Origin: Anaerolineales bacterium
GTDB lineage: Bacteria; Chloroflexota; Anaerolineae; Anaerolineales; JABWBV01
Reading direction: 5' to 3'
Length of the DNA stretch: 64,000 nt
Assembly: GCA_020634875.1 (NCBI GenBank)
Contig: JACKAX010000004.1
Coordinates: 1 to 64,000 of the forward strand
Below the pieces are notes generated by a model. It was not told the DNA's origin. It ran no database searches and saw only the letters and a list, made by a program, of their open reading frames with translations. Position numbers and translations under genes: made by a program. Below, piece by piece: positions 26,434 to 35,128 of the stretch. The first letter of the stretch is position 1. Each line of letters begins with the position of its first letter.

Positions 26434-27727
26434 CCTCGCTCAATTGGGGGAAACCATGCATGCCCGCATGACCGAACTCTACCCCCTCTGCCGGAGCATT
26501 ACGGGCGAGGGCATTCGGGAAACGCTCCGGCGGCTGCCCATTCCCCTCGAATTGCACGAAGTCCCTACGGGAACCCCCGTTCTTGACTGGACTGTGCCCA
26601 AAGAATGGAATATCCGCGACGCGTATGTAAAAAATGCGCGGGGTGAAAAAGTGATTGATTTTCAAGCGCACAGCTTACATATTCTCAATTACAGTATCCC
26701 CTTCCGCGGTGTCCTGTCCCTGGAGGACCTCAAACCCCATCTTTACACCCTCCCTGACTATCCGGACTGGATTCCCTACCGAACCTCCTACTACGCCCCG
26801 AACTGGGGTTTCTGCCTCCGCCATCGTGATCTCCTCGCTCTTGAACCGGGTGACTACGAAGTTGTGATAGACTCCACCCTCGAAGATGGTTCGCTGACTT
26901 ACGGTGAATACTACCTCCCTGGCGAAACCGCGGATGACATACATCCGACCGACGAAGTGCTGATCTCCGTGCATAGTTGCCACCCCTCCCTGTGCAACGA
27001 CAACCTGTCAGGTGTGATGATCGCGACGACCCTGGCCCAGCTTTTGGCGAATGTCCCGCACCGGCTTTCGTACCGGTTTGTGTTTGTCCCTGGCACGATT
27101 GGTTCAATCACCTGGCTGGCGTTGAATGAGGCGAAATTGCCCAATATCCGACATGGATTGGTACTGGCGACGGTAGGGGACGCGGGGTTTCTACACTACA
27201 AACGGAGCCGGCGCGGGGACGCGGAAATTGATCGGGCGGTAGCCCACGTTTTGAAAACGGCTTCCGCAGGGTTCGAGATCAGAGATTTTTCCCCGTATGG
27301 GTACGATGAACGGCAGTATTGTTCGCCAGGGTTTAATCTTCCGGTAGGAAATCTGAGCCGCACGCCGCACGGAGAATTCCCCGAATATCACACTTCGGCG
27401 GATAACCTGGAATTTGTCAGCCCGGAATATTTGGCGGACACGCTGGAAAAGGTGTTGCAAGTGTTTGAGGTGCTAGAGGGGAATGGTCGGTATGTAAACC
27501 TGAGTCCGAAGGGCGAGCCACAATTAGGGCGGCGGGGGTTGTACGGAGCGTTGGGTGGGCGGAAAGATTCCAAGATCAGCGAGATGGCGATGTTATGGGT
27601 GTTAAATTATTCCGATGGGAATTACACCCTTTTGGAGATTGCGGAAAAGGCTAATTTAGCGTTTAAATATATGCGCCGGGCCGCGGACGCATTGCTCGCG
27701 GCAGGCTTGCTTAAAGAGATAGCTTGA
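26408..27727 (+). CDS. DUF4910 family protein (aminopeptidase-like)
   Basis: A 439-residue protein with the DUF4910 fold, similar to M28 zinc aminopeptidases. The family opening LYPLCRSITGEGIRETL is near residue 23, followed by FDWTVPKEW-like LDWTVPKEWNIRDAY. Likely metal ligands lie in SVHSCHPSLCNDNLSG and the later GDAGF and YDERQYCSPG segments. A small winged-helix-like domain forms the C-terminus (about 365-439). The family recurs in sugar-nucleotide clusters, where its reaction is not established. Starts at 26399, 26408 or 26456 are possible; 26456 has the best spacing to a G-rich site but shortens the N-terminus. Confidence 0.88.
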   Translation: MTTFSEAFNLAQLGETMHARMTELYPLCRSITGEGIRETLRRLPIPLELHEVPTGTPVLDWTVPKEWNIRDAYVKNARGEKVIDFQAHSLHILNYSIPFRGVLSLEDLKPHLYTLPDYPDWIPYRTSYYAPNWGFCLRHRDLLALEPGDYEVVIDSTLEDGSLTYGEYYLPGETADDIHPTDEVLISVHSCHPSLCNDNLSGVMIATTLAQLLANVPHRLSYRFVFVPGTIGSITWLALNEAKLPNIRHGLVLATVGDAGFLHYKRSRRGDAEIDRAVAHVLKTASAGFEIRDFSPYGYDERQYCSPGFNLPVGNLSRTPHGEFPEYHTSADNLEFVSPEYLADTLEKVLQVFEVLEGNGRYVNLSPKGEPQLGRRGLYGALGGRKDSKISEMAMLWVLNYSDGNYTLLEIAEKANLAFKYMRRAADALLAAGLLKEIA

Positions 27728-27783
27728 TTATGAAATTATTCTTTGAAAGATGATCATCTAACCCTAAAAATGGAGATGGCAAA

Positions 27784-29091
27784 ATGAAATTCGATAAATC
27801 AAAACTTTTACAGCCCAAAAGCCATGCATTAATTCCTGGCGGTGCACACACCTACGCCAAGGGGGATGACCAGTACCCGGAACTTTCGCCTGGGTTTATT
27901 GCGCGTGGGAAAGGGTGCCACGTCTGGGATGTGGATGGCAATGAGTTTATTGAGTATGGGATGGGGTTACGTGCGGTCACGTTGGGCCATGCGTATGACT
28001 CTGTCGTAGAAGCCGCGACAAAGGCGATGCAATTGGGGATCAACTTTACCCGCCCTACCCCGCTTGAAACAGAAACTGCTGAAATGTTTTTGAACATGAT
28101 TGACCAAATGGACATGGTGAAATTCTCTAAAAACGGTTCGGATGCCGATGATGCCGCGCTCCGGTTGGCGCGGGCGTACACAGGGCGGGATTATGTGGCG
28201 GTATGTGTGGATCATCCCTTCTTTTCGGTCAGCGATTGGTTCATCGGCACGACGATTATGAACGCCGGGATTCCGCAGGCGACACAGGATTTGATTTTGA
28301 CGTTCCACTATAATGATCTGCCCGAACTACAAATGTTGTTCGATACGCATCCCAACCAGATCGCGTGTGTGATCATGGAAGTGGAGACGGCCACTTCGCC
28401 CGAACCGGGCTATTTGCAAGCCGTGCGGGAGATGTGTACCAAACAGGGCGCGCTGCTGATTTTCGATGAGATTATTACAGGTTTCCGATGGCATAACAAA
28501 GGGGCGCAGTACATGCACCAAATCGTGCCTGATTTGTGTACATTTGGCAAGGCGATGGGCAACGGTTATTCGATTGCCGCGCTGGCCGGAAAACGTGAAT
28601 TTATGGAACGCGGAGGGTTGAAACATGACAAAGAGCGGGTTTTTTTGCTTTCGTACACTTTTGGAGCCGAGTCCCACTCGCTGGCCGCGGCCATGGCGGT
28701 GATGAAGGTTTATCAAGAAGAAGATGTCGTGGGGCATTTGTGGCGGCAAGGGGATCGGTTGATCAAGGGCATCACCGAAGTGATCGCGGAACATGGTTTG
28801 CAGGATTATGTCGGTCTGCATGGAAAACCCTGTAATTTGGTATTTTATAATCTGGATCGGGAGGGCAACCGTTCGCAAGCCTACCGCTCCATGTTTTTGC
28901 AGGAGATGGTAAAGCGCGGGGTGATTGGCCCTTCGCTAGTTATCAGCTATTCCCATACAGACGAGGATATTGATCGCACGATTGAAGCCTTTGGGGGCGC
29001 GCTTGGCGTGTATAAACAGGCATTGGAAGACGGCGTAGAAAAATATCTTGTCGGGCGTCCATCGAATGTCGTGTTTCGGAAATACAACTAA
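27784..29091 (+). CDS. Class III aminotransferase (glutamate-1-semialdehyde aminomutase-like)
   Basis: A 435-residue PLP enzyme of fold type I. The Schiff-base Lys256 is in TFGKAMGNGYSIAALAG. Other family markers are GGAHTYAKGDDQYP at the start, DEIITGFRWHNKGAQ and NGSDADDAALRLARAYTGRD. The latter resembles HemL, but haem synthesis genes are absent, and location within a sugar cluster suggests it aminates a keto-sugar or makes an amino-acid substituent for the glycan. GGAG-type spacing upstream is good. The RfbF-like gene follows after 15 bases. Confidence 0.88.
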   Translation: MKFDKSKLLQPKSHALIPGGAHTYAKGDDQYPELSPGFIARGKGCHVWDVDGNEFIEYGMGLRAVTLGHAYDSVVEAATKAMQLGINFTRPTPLETETAEMFLNMIDQMDMVKFSKNGSDADDAALRLARAYTGRDYVAVCVDHPFFSVSDWFIGTTIMNAGIPQATQDLILTFHYNDLPELQMLFDTHPNQIACVIMEVETATSPEPGYLQAVREMCTKQGALLIFDEIITGFRWHNKGAQYMHQIVPDLCTFGKAMGNGYSIAALAGKREFMERGGLKHDKERVFLLSYTFGAESHSLAAAMAVMKVYQEEDVVGHLWRQGDRLIKGITEVIAEHGLQDYVGLHGKPCNLVFYNLDREGNRSQAYRSMFLQEMVKRGVIGPSLVISYSHTDEDIDRTIEAFGGALGVYKQALEDGVEKYLVGRPSNVVFRKYN

Positions 29092-29106
29092 TTAAGGAGA
29101 CCTGCC

Positions 29107-29901
29107 ATGAAAGTCGTTTTGTTTTGCGGTGGTTTAGGAACCCGGCTCAAAGAATATTCGGAAACGATTCCCAAGCCGATGGTGGATATTGGTTACCGGC
29201 CTATCATGTGGCATTTGATGCGCTACTATGCACACTATGGGCACAAGGATTTTATTCTTTGCTTGGGGTATGGCGCGACGGTCATCAAAAACTATTTCAT
29301 CAATTATCACGAAACCCTGTCCAATGACTTCACCCTCTCGAAAGGCGGAACAGAGATCACCTTGCACAACCATGATATTTCCGACTGGACGATCACGTTT
29401 GTGGACACAGGCATTAACGCCAACATTGGCCAGCGAATGATGGCGGTGCAGAAACATTTGGACGGTGAAGAAGCCTTCATGGCAAATTACACCGATGGTT
29501 TAGCGGACCTTAATTTGAACGCGTACGTCGATCATTTTAACCAACACGGAAAGGTCGCCAGTTTTTTGAGTGTGCGTCCCTCCCAATCCTTTCACATTGT
29601 CCACGCAGACCAAAATGGCGAGGTCAATGAGATTCAGCCGGTGTGGGAAGCGGATTTTTGGATTAACGGTGGGTTCTTTATCTTCCGCAAAGAGATTTTC
29701 TCGTATATGCGTCCGGGCGAAGAATTGGTGATCGAGCCATTCCGGCGTTTAATCGCAGCGAATGAATTAGTAAGTTATCGCAACCCTAGTTTCTGGGCGT
29801 GTATGGATACCTACAAAGAGAAAAAACTCTTTGATGACATGTATGCGCGCGGGGAAATGCCCTGGGCGGTGTGGGATGCCGAACGTAATGGGCGGAAATA
29901 A
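29107..29901 (+). CDS. Glucose-1-phosphate cytidylyltransferase-like nucleotidyltransferase (RfbF family)
   Basis: A 264-residue sugar-1-phosphate nucleotidyltransferase. The catalytic loop is FCGGLGTRLKEYSETIPKPM at 6-25, followed by DIGYRPIMWHLMRYYAHYG and CLGYGATVIK, which match RfbF more than dTTP-using RmlA. The metal-binding acidic site is NYTDGLADL near 125. It would activate a hexose-1-phosphate as a CDP-sugar, the first step of dideoxy- and branched-sugar paths. No CDP-glucose 4,6-dehydratase is seen in the window. AAGGAG lies before the ATG. Confidence 0.9.
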   Translation: MKVVLFCGGLGTRLKEYSETIPKPMVDIGYRPIMWHLMRYYAHYGHKDFILCLGYGATVIKNYFINYHETLSNDFTLSKGGTEITLHNHDISDWTITFVDTGINANIGQRMMAVQKHLDGEEAFMANYTDGLADLNLNAYVDHFNQHGKVASFLSVRPSQSFHIVHADQNGEVNEIQPVWEADFWINGGFFIFRKEIFSYMRPGEELVIEPFRRLIAANELVSYRNPSFWACMDTYKEKKLFDDMYARGEMPWAVWDAERNGRK

Positions 29902-29907
29902 GTAATT

Positions 29908-30558
29908 ATGTTGACTTTTTCCTTTCCTACGGATCGCCCATTTAGAGTACTTTGTCTAGGCGCCCACAGCGATGATATTGAGATTGGTTGCGGGGGGACT
30001 CTGCTCTCATTGGCCGAAACTTATCCCAATGTAGAAATTACCTGGGTGGTGTTCACCGCGCAAGGGACGCGTAGGCAGGAAGCGCTCGACAGTGCAAACG
30101 ATTTCCTGGCGAACGTTTCAGTAAAACATATTGTTTTGGAAAGTTTTCGCGATGGTTTTCTCCCATACATGGGCGGGGAGGTCAAAAACTTCTTTGAAAG
30201 CCTCAAAAAACAGGTCACCCCGGATGTAATCTTCACACATTATCGCCATGATCTACACCAAGATCATCGCCAGATTTGTGATCTAGCCTGGAATACATGG
30301 CGGAATCATTTGATTTTGGAGTATGAAATTCCAAAGTATGATGGGGATTTGGGGATTCCCAACTTGTTCTTTTCACTTTCAGCCGCAGTAGCCCAGCAAA
30401 AAATTGATTTGCTTTTAAAGCATTTCGGTACGCAGCGAAGTAAAGATTGGTTTACCGACGACACCTTTTGGGGGTTGATGCGGTTGCGTGGTATGGAATG
30501 TAAGGCCCAGGAAAAATATGCGGAGGCCTTTCACTGTCGAAAAATTACATTTTCTTAG
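29908..30558 (+). CDS. PIG-L family deacetylase
   Basis: A 216-residue zinc deacetylase of the PIG-L/LmbE type. The metal motif is LGAHSDDIEIGCGGTLL near residue 15 (AHxDDxE form), with the second metal-binding HxxH in HQDHRQICD near 115. The family removes N-acetyl groups from GlcNAc-like sugars. As the last gene of the glycan block, starting 6 bases after the nucleotidyltransferase, it probably de-acetylates a sugar intermediate. A strong terminator follows. Confidence 0.92.
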   Translation: MLTFSFPTDRPFRVLCLGAHSDDIEIGCGGTLLSLAETYPNVEITWVVFTAQGTRRQEALDSANDFLANVSVKHIVLESFRDGFLPYMGGEVKNFFESLKKQVTPDVIFTHYRHDLHQDHRQICDLAWNTWRNHLILEYEIPKYDGDLGIPNLFFSLSAAVAQQKIDLLLKHFGTQRSKDWFTDDTFWGLMRLRGMECKAQEKYAEAFHCRKITFS

Positions 30559-30583
30559 GTACAATCAGACTAATATTGCATAG

Positions 30584-30619
30584 GAGGCTTAACGATTTTT
30601 TTATCGTTAAGCCTCTTTT
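30584..30619 (+). terminator. Rho-independent terminator
   Basis: A perfect 13-bp stem GAGGCTTAACGAT (30584-30596) pairs with 30603-30615 across a T-rich loop and is followed by TTTT. It closes the glycan block. Confidence 0.85.
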
Positions 30620-30735
30620 GTATTATAAAGACCGTTACTTTCTTATTAATTCTTTATTGGGTTATTAACTGAACCTGGTAGTTTATAATAAAATGTGAGT
30701 GTGTTACTTAACTCACCCGATAATTGAGGCATTTA

Positions 30736-31308
30736 GTGAAAATTTCATCCCTGGAAGACGAGGCGCTAATTCGTTTAGTTGCCCAACAAAACAGAGAAGC
30801 ATTGGGGGAATTATATGATCGTTACAATCGCCTGGTATATAGTTTGGCTTTGTACATGGTAGGGGATCAACCTGCTGCCGAAGAAATCACACAAGATGCA
30901 TTTACCCGTTTGTGGGCACAGGCGGACTCATATCGCCCTGAACAAGCTAAAGTCAAAACCTGGTTAGTGACCATTACCCGCAATCGGGCAATTGATGAAC
31001 TTCGTCGTCGCAAAGTGCGACCTTCTGCTGTCCTATTGGAAGAAGCTTGGAATTTTTCGGAAAATAATTTGGAAGAAAAGGTAGATGGGCGAGCTCAACG
31101 TATACGTATACGTGAGGCTCTTAATGAACTTCCGAGTGAACAAAAGCAGGTAATGGTGATGGCGTACTTTGGCGGGTACAGTCAGACCGAAATCTCAAAT
31201 GAATTAGCAATGCCCTTGGGTACTGTAAAAACACGGATGCGTTTGGCAATGCAGAAACTTCGCCAACTCTTAAACCGTGAGCCAGAGGGCAAATCCAATT
31301 TTAGATGA
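30736..31308 (+). CDS. ECF-type RNA polymerase sigma factor
   Basis: A 190-residue extracytoplasmic-function sigma factor. Region 2 spans about 15-90 (LYDRYNRLVYSLALYMVGD, AEEITQDAFTRLWAQ, TRNRAIDELRRRK). Region 4 spans about 125-180 (LPSEQKQVMVMAYFGGYSQ, LGTVKTRMRLAMQKLRQLL). The start is set at GTG 30736, 6 bases after GAGG; TTG at 30724 is an alternative. It is followed after 36 bases by an anti-sigma gene with a zinc motif and an RskA domain, matching SigK-RskA pairs. TATAAT lies at 30684-30689, and TGAACC at 30670-30675 could be an ECF-type -35. Confidence 0.92.
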   Translation: MKISSLEDEALIRLVAQQNREALGELYDRYNRLVYSLALYMVGDQPAAEEITQDAFTRLWAQADSYRPEQAKVKTWLVTITRNRAIDELRRRKVRPSAVLLEEAWNFSENNLEEKVDGRAQRIRIREALNELPSEQKQVMVMAYFGGYSQTEISNELAMPLGTVKTRMRLAMQKLRQLLNREPEGKSNFR

Positions 31309-31344
31309 GTTGCGTAATATTTATTGAGTGGAGCAGTGTTTTTT

Positions 31345-32064
31345 ATGGATGCAAATGAGCATGTGCTTGATTTAATAGAAGCGTATGTATTGGAGAGTTT
31401 GGATGAACCCGAAACCAGTCGGGTCCGCCAACATATTTCCCAGTGCCCAGCCTGTCAAAGGGAGGTGCGCGCTTTCCAAATGGTCTTGGGAGAATTAGTT
31501 GAGAGTCTTCCCCAATTTTCTCCCCCGGCAAGTCTACGGACGCGAGTACTGACAGTGGTTACCCCTCCTCGCCCAAAGGTTGCGCATCCACAGCCCTTCC
31601 GATCTACCTTTTGGCAATTCTTGCAAAGTTTGCGTGCGCCGGCATTTGTCGGAATTGGATTAATTTTAGTTTTGGCATTTAGCAATATTCTGCTTTGGAG
31701 GCAAGTAAATAATTTGCGCTCAGAAACAACTAATACAGATATGCTCACTGAAGCCTTGCATCCCGCAAACGCGTCATATACTGGAACAGGTCTGGTTGTT
31801 ATGGATCCACATGGCGAATATGGCACTATCATTGTTGATGCGATCCCTCCTTCTCCTGCTGGGTACCAATATCAAGTTTGGTTGAGCTATGATAACAAGA
31901 TAGATAGTGGCGGCGTGTTTACTGTCCCGGAAAAAGGATATAGCGCAAAGGTCATTTACGCACCAGAGCATTTGATTATCTATACCCGGGTATGGGTTAC
32001 TTTAGAGCCTGAAGGTGGTAGCGATCAACCTTCAGGTGAGGTGGTATTGCAAACCCATCCGTAA
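31345..32064 (+). CDS. RskA-type anti-sigma factor, membrane bound
   Basis: A 240-residue anti-sigma factor. The N-terminal zinc anti-sigma motif H-x3-C-x2-C is at His30, Cys34 and Cys37 (HISQCPAC). A membrane helix follows (about 97-117, FVGIGLILVLAFSNILLW), then an extracytoplasmic RskA domain (about 130-235), with YQVWLSYDNKIDSGGVF. It would hold the preceding sigma factor at the membrane until a signal triggers cleavage. ATG at 31345 is preferred; TTG 31324 or GTG 31336 are in frame. Confidence 0.92.
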   Translation: MDANEHVLDLIEAYVLESLDEPETSRVRQHISQCPACQREVRAFQMVLGELVESLPQFSPPASLRTRVLTVVTPPRPKVAHPQPFRSTFWQFLQSLRAPAFVGIGLILVLAFSNILLWRQVNNLRSETTNTDMLTEALHPANASYTGTGLVVMDPHGEYGTIIVDAIPPSPAGYQYQVWLSYDNKIDSGGVFTVPEKGYSAKVIYAPEHLIIYTRVWVTLEPEGGSDQPSGEVVLQTHP

Positions 32065-32145
32065 GAATAGATTTGCACAAGAGCAAAGACCTCCTAAGCG
32101 TTTGGTAATAATATTCTTTTAGCGCGCAGCAAACAAAAATACTAT

Positions 32146-32194
32146 AAATTCAAAGAGCGAGTCATATTTTGGCTCGCTCTTTGAATTTATTTTG
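32146..32194 (+). terminator. Rho-independent terminator
   Basis: A perfect 16-bp stem AAATTCAAAGAGCGAG (32146-32161) pairs with 32173-32188 and is followed by a T-rich run. It ends the sigma/anti-sigma pair. The rest of the gap to 32354 is AT-rich and holds nothing else I can name. Confidence 0.85.
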
Positions 32195-32354
32195 ATGTTT
32201 CTCATGAAACATTTATAAAAATCATGGGTTAAATAAATCCAGAAAATAAAAATGTGCGTATGCTTGGATGAATTTTGAAAAATCAAAAAATATACCGTAA
32301 CTTTTTTTGATAAATAGCGACGTAATCTCTAAATCCTGGAGTTGTGATTGGAAA

Positions 32355-33947
32355 ATGCGATACCAAATAGCTTTTAGTTTCAATACAAAACAATTAACCT
32401 CGCGAATATATAATATCTATAGTGTGATATTGGCGAAGATTTTTTCTTATCTCCAAAATCGAAGTTTTTGGAGAATGGTAATAACTTTTGCTTTGCCTTT
32501 TGGATTGTATGTTTTGACTCTGGCTCCTACGATTTACAACCTGGATAGCGCTGAATTGACGACTGCTACGGTGACAGGTGGATTAATGCGCGCGACAGGA
32601 TACCCACTTTATCTTTTCATTGGGCGGCTTTGGGCGGCTTTGCCAGTAGGCGACATGGGGTACCGCATGAATCTATTTTCTGCCTTCAATGGAGCGTTTA
32701 CACTTTTGTTAGTTGAACGAATACTATATCGTCTGAAAATCAATCACTTTGCTACCTTGTGTGCAGTGGGTTTGCTTGCCTCTGCTCCGTTTTTTTGGTC
32801 GCTCTCGCTTGTTGCGGAAGTCTACACCTTGCACACAACGCTGATGTGTTTGCTGGTACTTTTCCTCTTGGAGTGGAACACTCGCCCAACCCCTGAAACC
32901 CTGGCCATCGTTACCTTAACTTTGGGATTAAGTATGGGGCACCACTTGGCGACAGCCTTACTGATCCCTGGTGCATTCTGGTATGTCATGGTTACCCATC
33001 CCCGAATAGCGTTGACGCCTCGTGGAATAGCTCTGGGCCTCCTGGGCGGGGTGTTGGGTCTTAGTATATATCTGTACCTACCGCTCCGCTTTTTGGCTAA
33101 TCCTATCTTCAATTACGCGGGCACTTACGATGCAGCGGGCGTATTTCACCCAGTCAATTTACTCACGCCCACGGGGTTGTGGTGGTTAATCACGGGAAAG
33201 AGTTTTTCGGCTCAGATGTTTGCCTATCAGGGATTGGATTTGTGGCATGAAATCGTTTGGTTTGTAGGACATCTAGCGCGCGCGTTTTTTGTAGTTGGAC
33301 TTGGTCCAGGTCTTTTCGGTGCAGCCATCCTTTTCCGCCGAGATTGGAAATTGGCTGGGATGCTGACGCTAATGTTTGGTGTTTCTGCTTTTTTCTATAT
33401 CGACTATCGCGTTTTAGATAAGGAAACAATGTTTTTACCCACCTATATCATTTGGGCGATTTGGGTTGGGGTTGGTTTACACGCTTTGTTAAAGTGGATG
33501 ACACCATCAGAAAAAGGAAACCGCGATTGGTCAGTTCAAATATTTCAGTGGGGAATGGGTTTGAGTGTGATCGCGGCGTTTCTTGTGACTGGGCCTCAGG
33601 TTAGCCTTGCCTCCGATTGGAGCACTCGAAGCCGTGGTGAAGCTATATTGACGCGTGTAGCTCCCAATGCCCTGGTGTTAGGGTGGTGGGACACTGTACC
33701 AGTTGTTCAGTATCTTCAACTTGTAGAAGGTCAACGCCCAGATGTGGAAGCCCTTAACCGTTTTTTGATAGATTTTGACGATTTAACCACCCTGGTGACC
33801 CGTGAAGTTGCTGATCGTCCCGTGTATATCAACGAGATGCCATTGAGTTGGGAAACAACGTTCTACTCGAAAAAAGTTGGACCGCTCTACCAAGTCTTTT
33901 TGCGCTCAGATGTAGACAAGAACATCGTCCAACCTGAAGCCCGGTAA
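32355..33947 (+). CDS. DUF2723 family polytopic membrane protein, probable glycosyltransferase
   Basis: A 530-residue protein with about ten membrane helices. The first long loop has APTIYNLDSAELTTATVTGG with the acidic pair, then RATGYPLYLFIGRLWAALP. This is the DUF2723 (TMEM260-like, GT-C type) signature. GT-C enzymes use polyprenyl-phosphate sugars and act outside the membrane. ATG at 32355 was chosen over a TTG at 32307. The next gene, GtrA, starts 7 bases after the stop, which suits a lipid-linked sugar pathway. Confidence 0.85.
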   Translation: MRYQIAFSFNTKQLTSRIYNIYSVILAKIFSYLQNRSFWRMVITFALPFGLYVLTLAPTIYNLDSAELTTATVTGGLMRATGYPLYLFIGRLWAALPVGDMGYRMNLFSAFNGAFTLLLVERILYRLKINHFATLCAVGLLASAPFFWSLSLVAEVYTLHTTLMCLLVLFLLEWNTRPTPETLAIVTLTLGLSMGHHLATALLIPGAFWYVMVTHPRIALTPRGIALGLLGGVLGLSIYLYLPLRFLANPIFNYAGTYDAAGVFHPVNLLTPTGLWWLITGKSFSAQMFAYQGLDLWHEIVWFVGHLARAFFVVGLGPGLFGAAILFRRDWKLAGMLTLMFGVSAFFYIDYRVLDKETMFLPTYIIWAIWVGVGLHALLKWMTPSEKGNRDWSVQIFQWGMGLSVIAAFLVTGPQVSLASDWSTRSRGEAILTRVAPNALVLGWWDTVPVVQYLQLVEGQRPDVEALNRFLIDFDDLTTLVTREVADRPVYINEMPLSWETTFYSKKVGPLYQVFLRSDVDKNIVQPEAR

Positions 33948-33954
33948 CGCTGAT

Positions 33955-34404
33955 ATGAGCCGTAATGTAGTTTCCCTTTGGACAAAACACCAACTTGCCA
34001 TGCGGTTGGCTATTGAGGAATGGTTTTCTTCCTGGGTAGGGCAAGTCGTTCGATTTGGCCTGGTTGGTGTTGCGAACACCTTTGTGGATACTGGCTTATA
34101 TTTCCTTCTGTCTCGTTCAAATTGGCTTCCAAATTTGGTTTGGGCGAAGGCATTCTCGTATTCTGTTGGCGTATTGAATAGTTACTATTGGAATAAATCG
34201 TGGACATTTCAATCGCGTGTGAAATCCGGTCAGGTGTTTCCTCTGTTTGTTGCGGTGAACTTGCTAGCGGTTGGCCTCAACACGTGGATGATGCACCTGG
34301 CATTAGATGTGCTTGGTATGTCGGAGGTTAGCGCGCTGACCCTGGCAACCGGCGCAACGTTTGTCTGGAATTTCATCGTAAATAAATTTTTTATTTTTAG
34401 GTAA
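33955..34404 (+). CDS. GtrA family membrane protein
   Basis: A 149-residue membrane protein with four helices (from about residue 25: VVRFGLVGVANTFVDTGLYF, then NYYWNKSWTF-like SYYWNKSWTFQS, and the ending FVWNFIVNKFFIFR). The GtrA/DPMS family is thought to move polyprenyl-phosphate sugars across the membrane or assist their use. Placed between DUF2723 and PIG-V-like genes, it probably serves these GT-C enzymes. Confidence 0.92.
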   Translation: MSRNVVSLWTKHQLAMRLAIEEWFSSWVGQVVRFGLVGVANTFVDTGLYFLLSRSNWLPNLVWAKAFSYSVGVLNSYYWNKSWTFQSRVKSGQVFPLFVAVNLLAVGLNTWMMHLALDVLGMSEVSALTLATGATFVWNFIVNKFFIFR

Positions 34405-34414
34405 GGAGTATTGT

Positions 34415-34885
34415 ATGCAACCTATTACACGAATTTTGGTGGCTTTGACCATCTTACTCTCTGGCGCGGCATTACTACCGTTCGTTGACGTTCCCGCAGC
34501 AACGTTTGAATGGCAACGGTATGCCGGAGTCTATGAAGAACCTGAACTGGTCGTCAACTATCCGAGCGGGCAACCAGGCAGTTTCTTCCACTTTTCAGGC
34601 GCAGGATTTGGGGCTGACCAAGATGTTACCGTTTCATCAAATGGTGATATGTTGGGCATGACGACCACAGACAGTGCTGGAAACCTGGAGTTCAACCTCA
34701 ATTCCGACGGGGCTGGGGTCGGGAGTTATTACATCTCTGTCGCTGAAGGAAACACAACCCGGACGCTCCGCGTGTTCCTCTGGGCCGATGCACCCCTACG
34801 ACCTCAAGAAGGGCAGGGCGATGAATTTCTGCTTCCAACTGGATCGGCGATTCAAGAAATTCTATTGCCTAGCGTCGTGAAATAA
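34415..34885 (+). CDS. Small secreted protein, function unknown
   Basis: A 156-residue protein with a signal peptide (about 1-28, hydrophobic ILVALTILLSGAALLPF). The mature part looks like one immunoglobulin-like beta domain: YPSGQPGSFFHFSGAGFGAD, VTVSSNGDMLGMTTTDSAG and VGSYYISVAEGN resemble IPT or bacterial Ig-like surface domains. No catalytic residues are evident. It has a clear AAGGAG and is 10 bases after gtrA, so it may be exported with products of the same operon. Confidence 0.75.
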   Translation: MQPITRILVALTILLSGAALLPFVDVPAATFEWQRYAGVYEEPELVVNYPSGQPGSFFHFSGAGFGADQDVTVSSNGDMLGMTTTDSAGNLEFNLNSDGAGVGSYYISVAEGNTTRTLRVFLWADAPLRPQEGQGDEFLLPTGSAIQEILLPSVVK

Positions 34886-34894
34886 CTCGTACGA

Positions 34895-34932
34895 ATATGT
34901 GCGGCGCTCTTATCTCAGAGCGCCGCACATAT
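34895..34932. terminator. Strong hairpin without a T-tract
   Basis: A perfect 16-bp stem ATATGTGCGGCGCTCT (34895-34910) pairs with 34917-34932 around a 6-base loop. No T-run follows. It sits right after the small secreted protein gene and may end transcription or protect the 3' end. The remaining bases to 35128 show no other feature. Confidence 0.6.
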
Positions 34933-35128
34933 GCCAATAAGCCACCTGCCATTACAGCCTTTAAACATCTACTCAACCAGGGGCGAAGATATTCCCCAAA
35001 GGGAGTGGGTGGGGAATTAACTTCCTTATTTTCCCAATTTGGGGATTTTTTCAGTGTTCAATTTTTTTATGCGAATTTGAGAGAAAAAGCCGGGTGTAAT
35101 CTGACAAGGCGGCAATAAAGGTTAGAAT

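Noticed and set aside
34897..35118. 73-residue open frame on the plus strand
   Set aside because: It begins inside the 34895-34932 hairpin, has no ribosome-binding site and no recognisable features.
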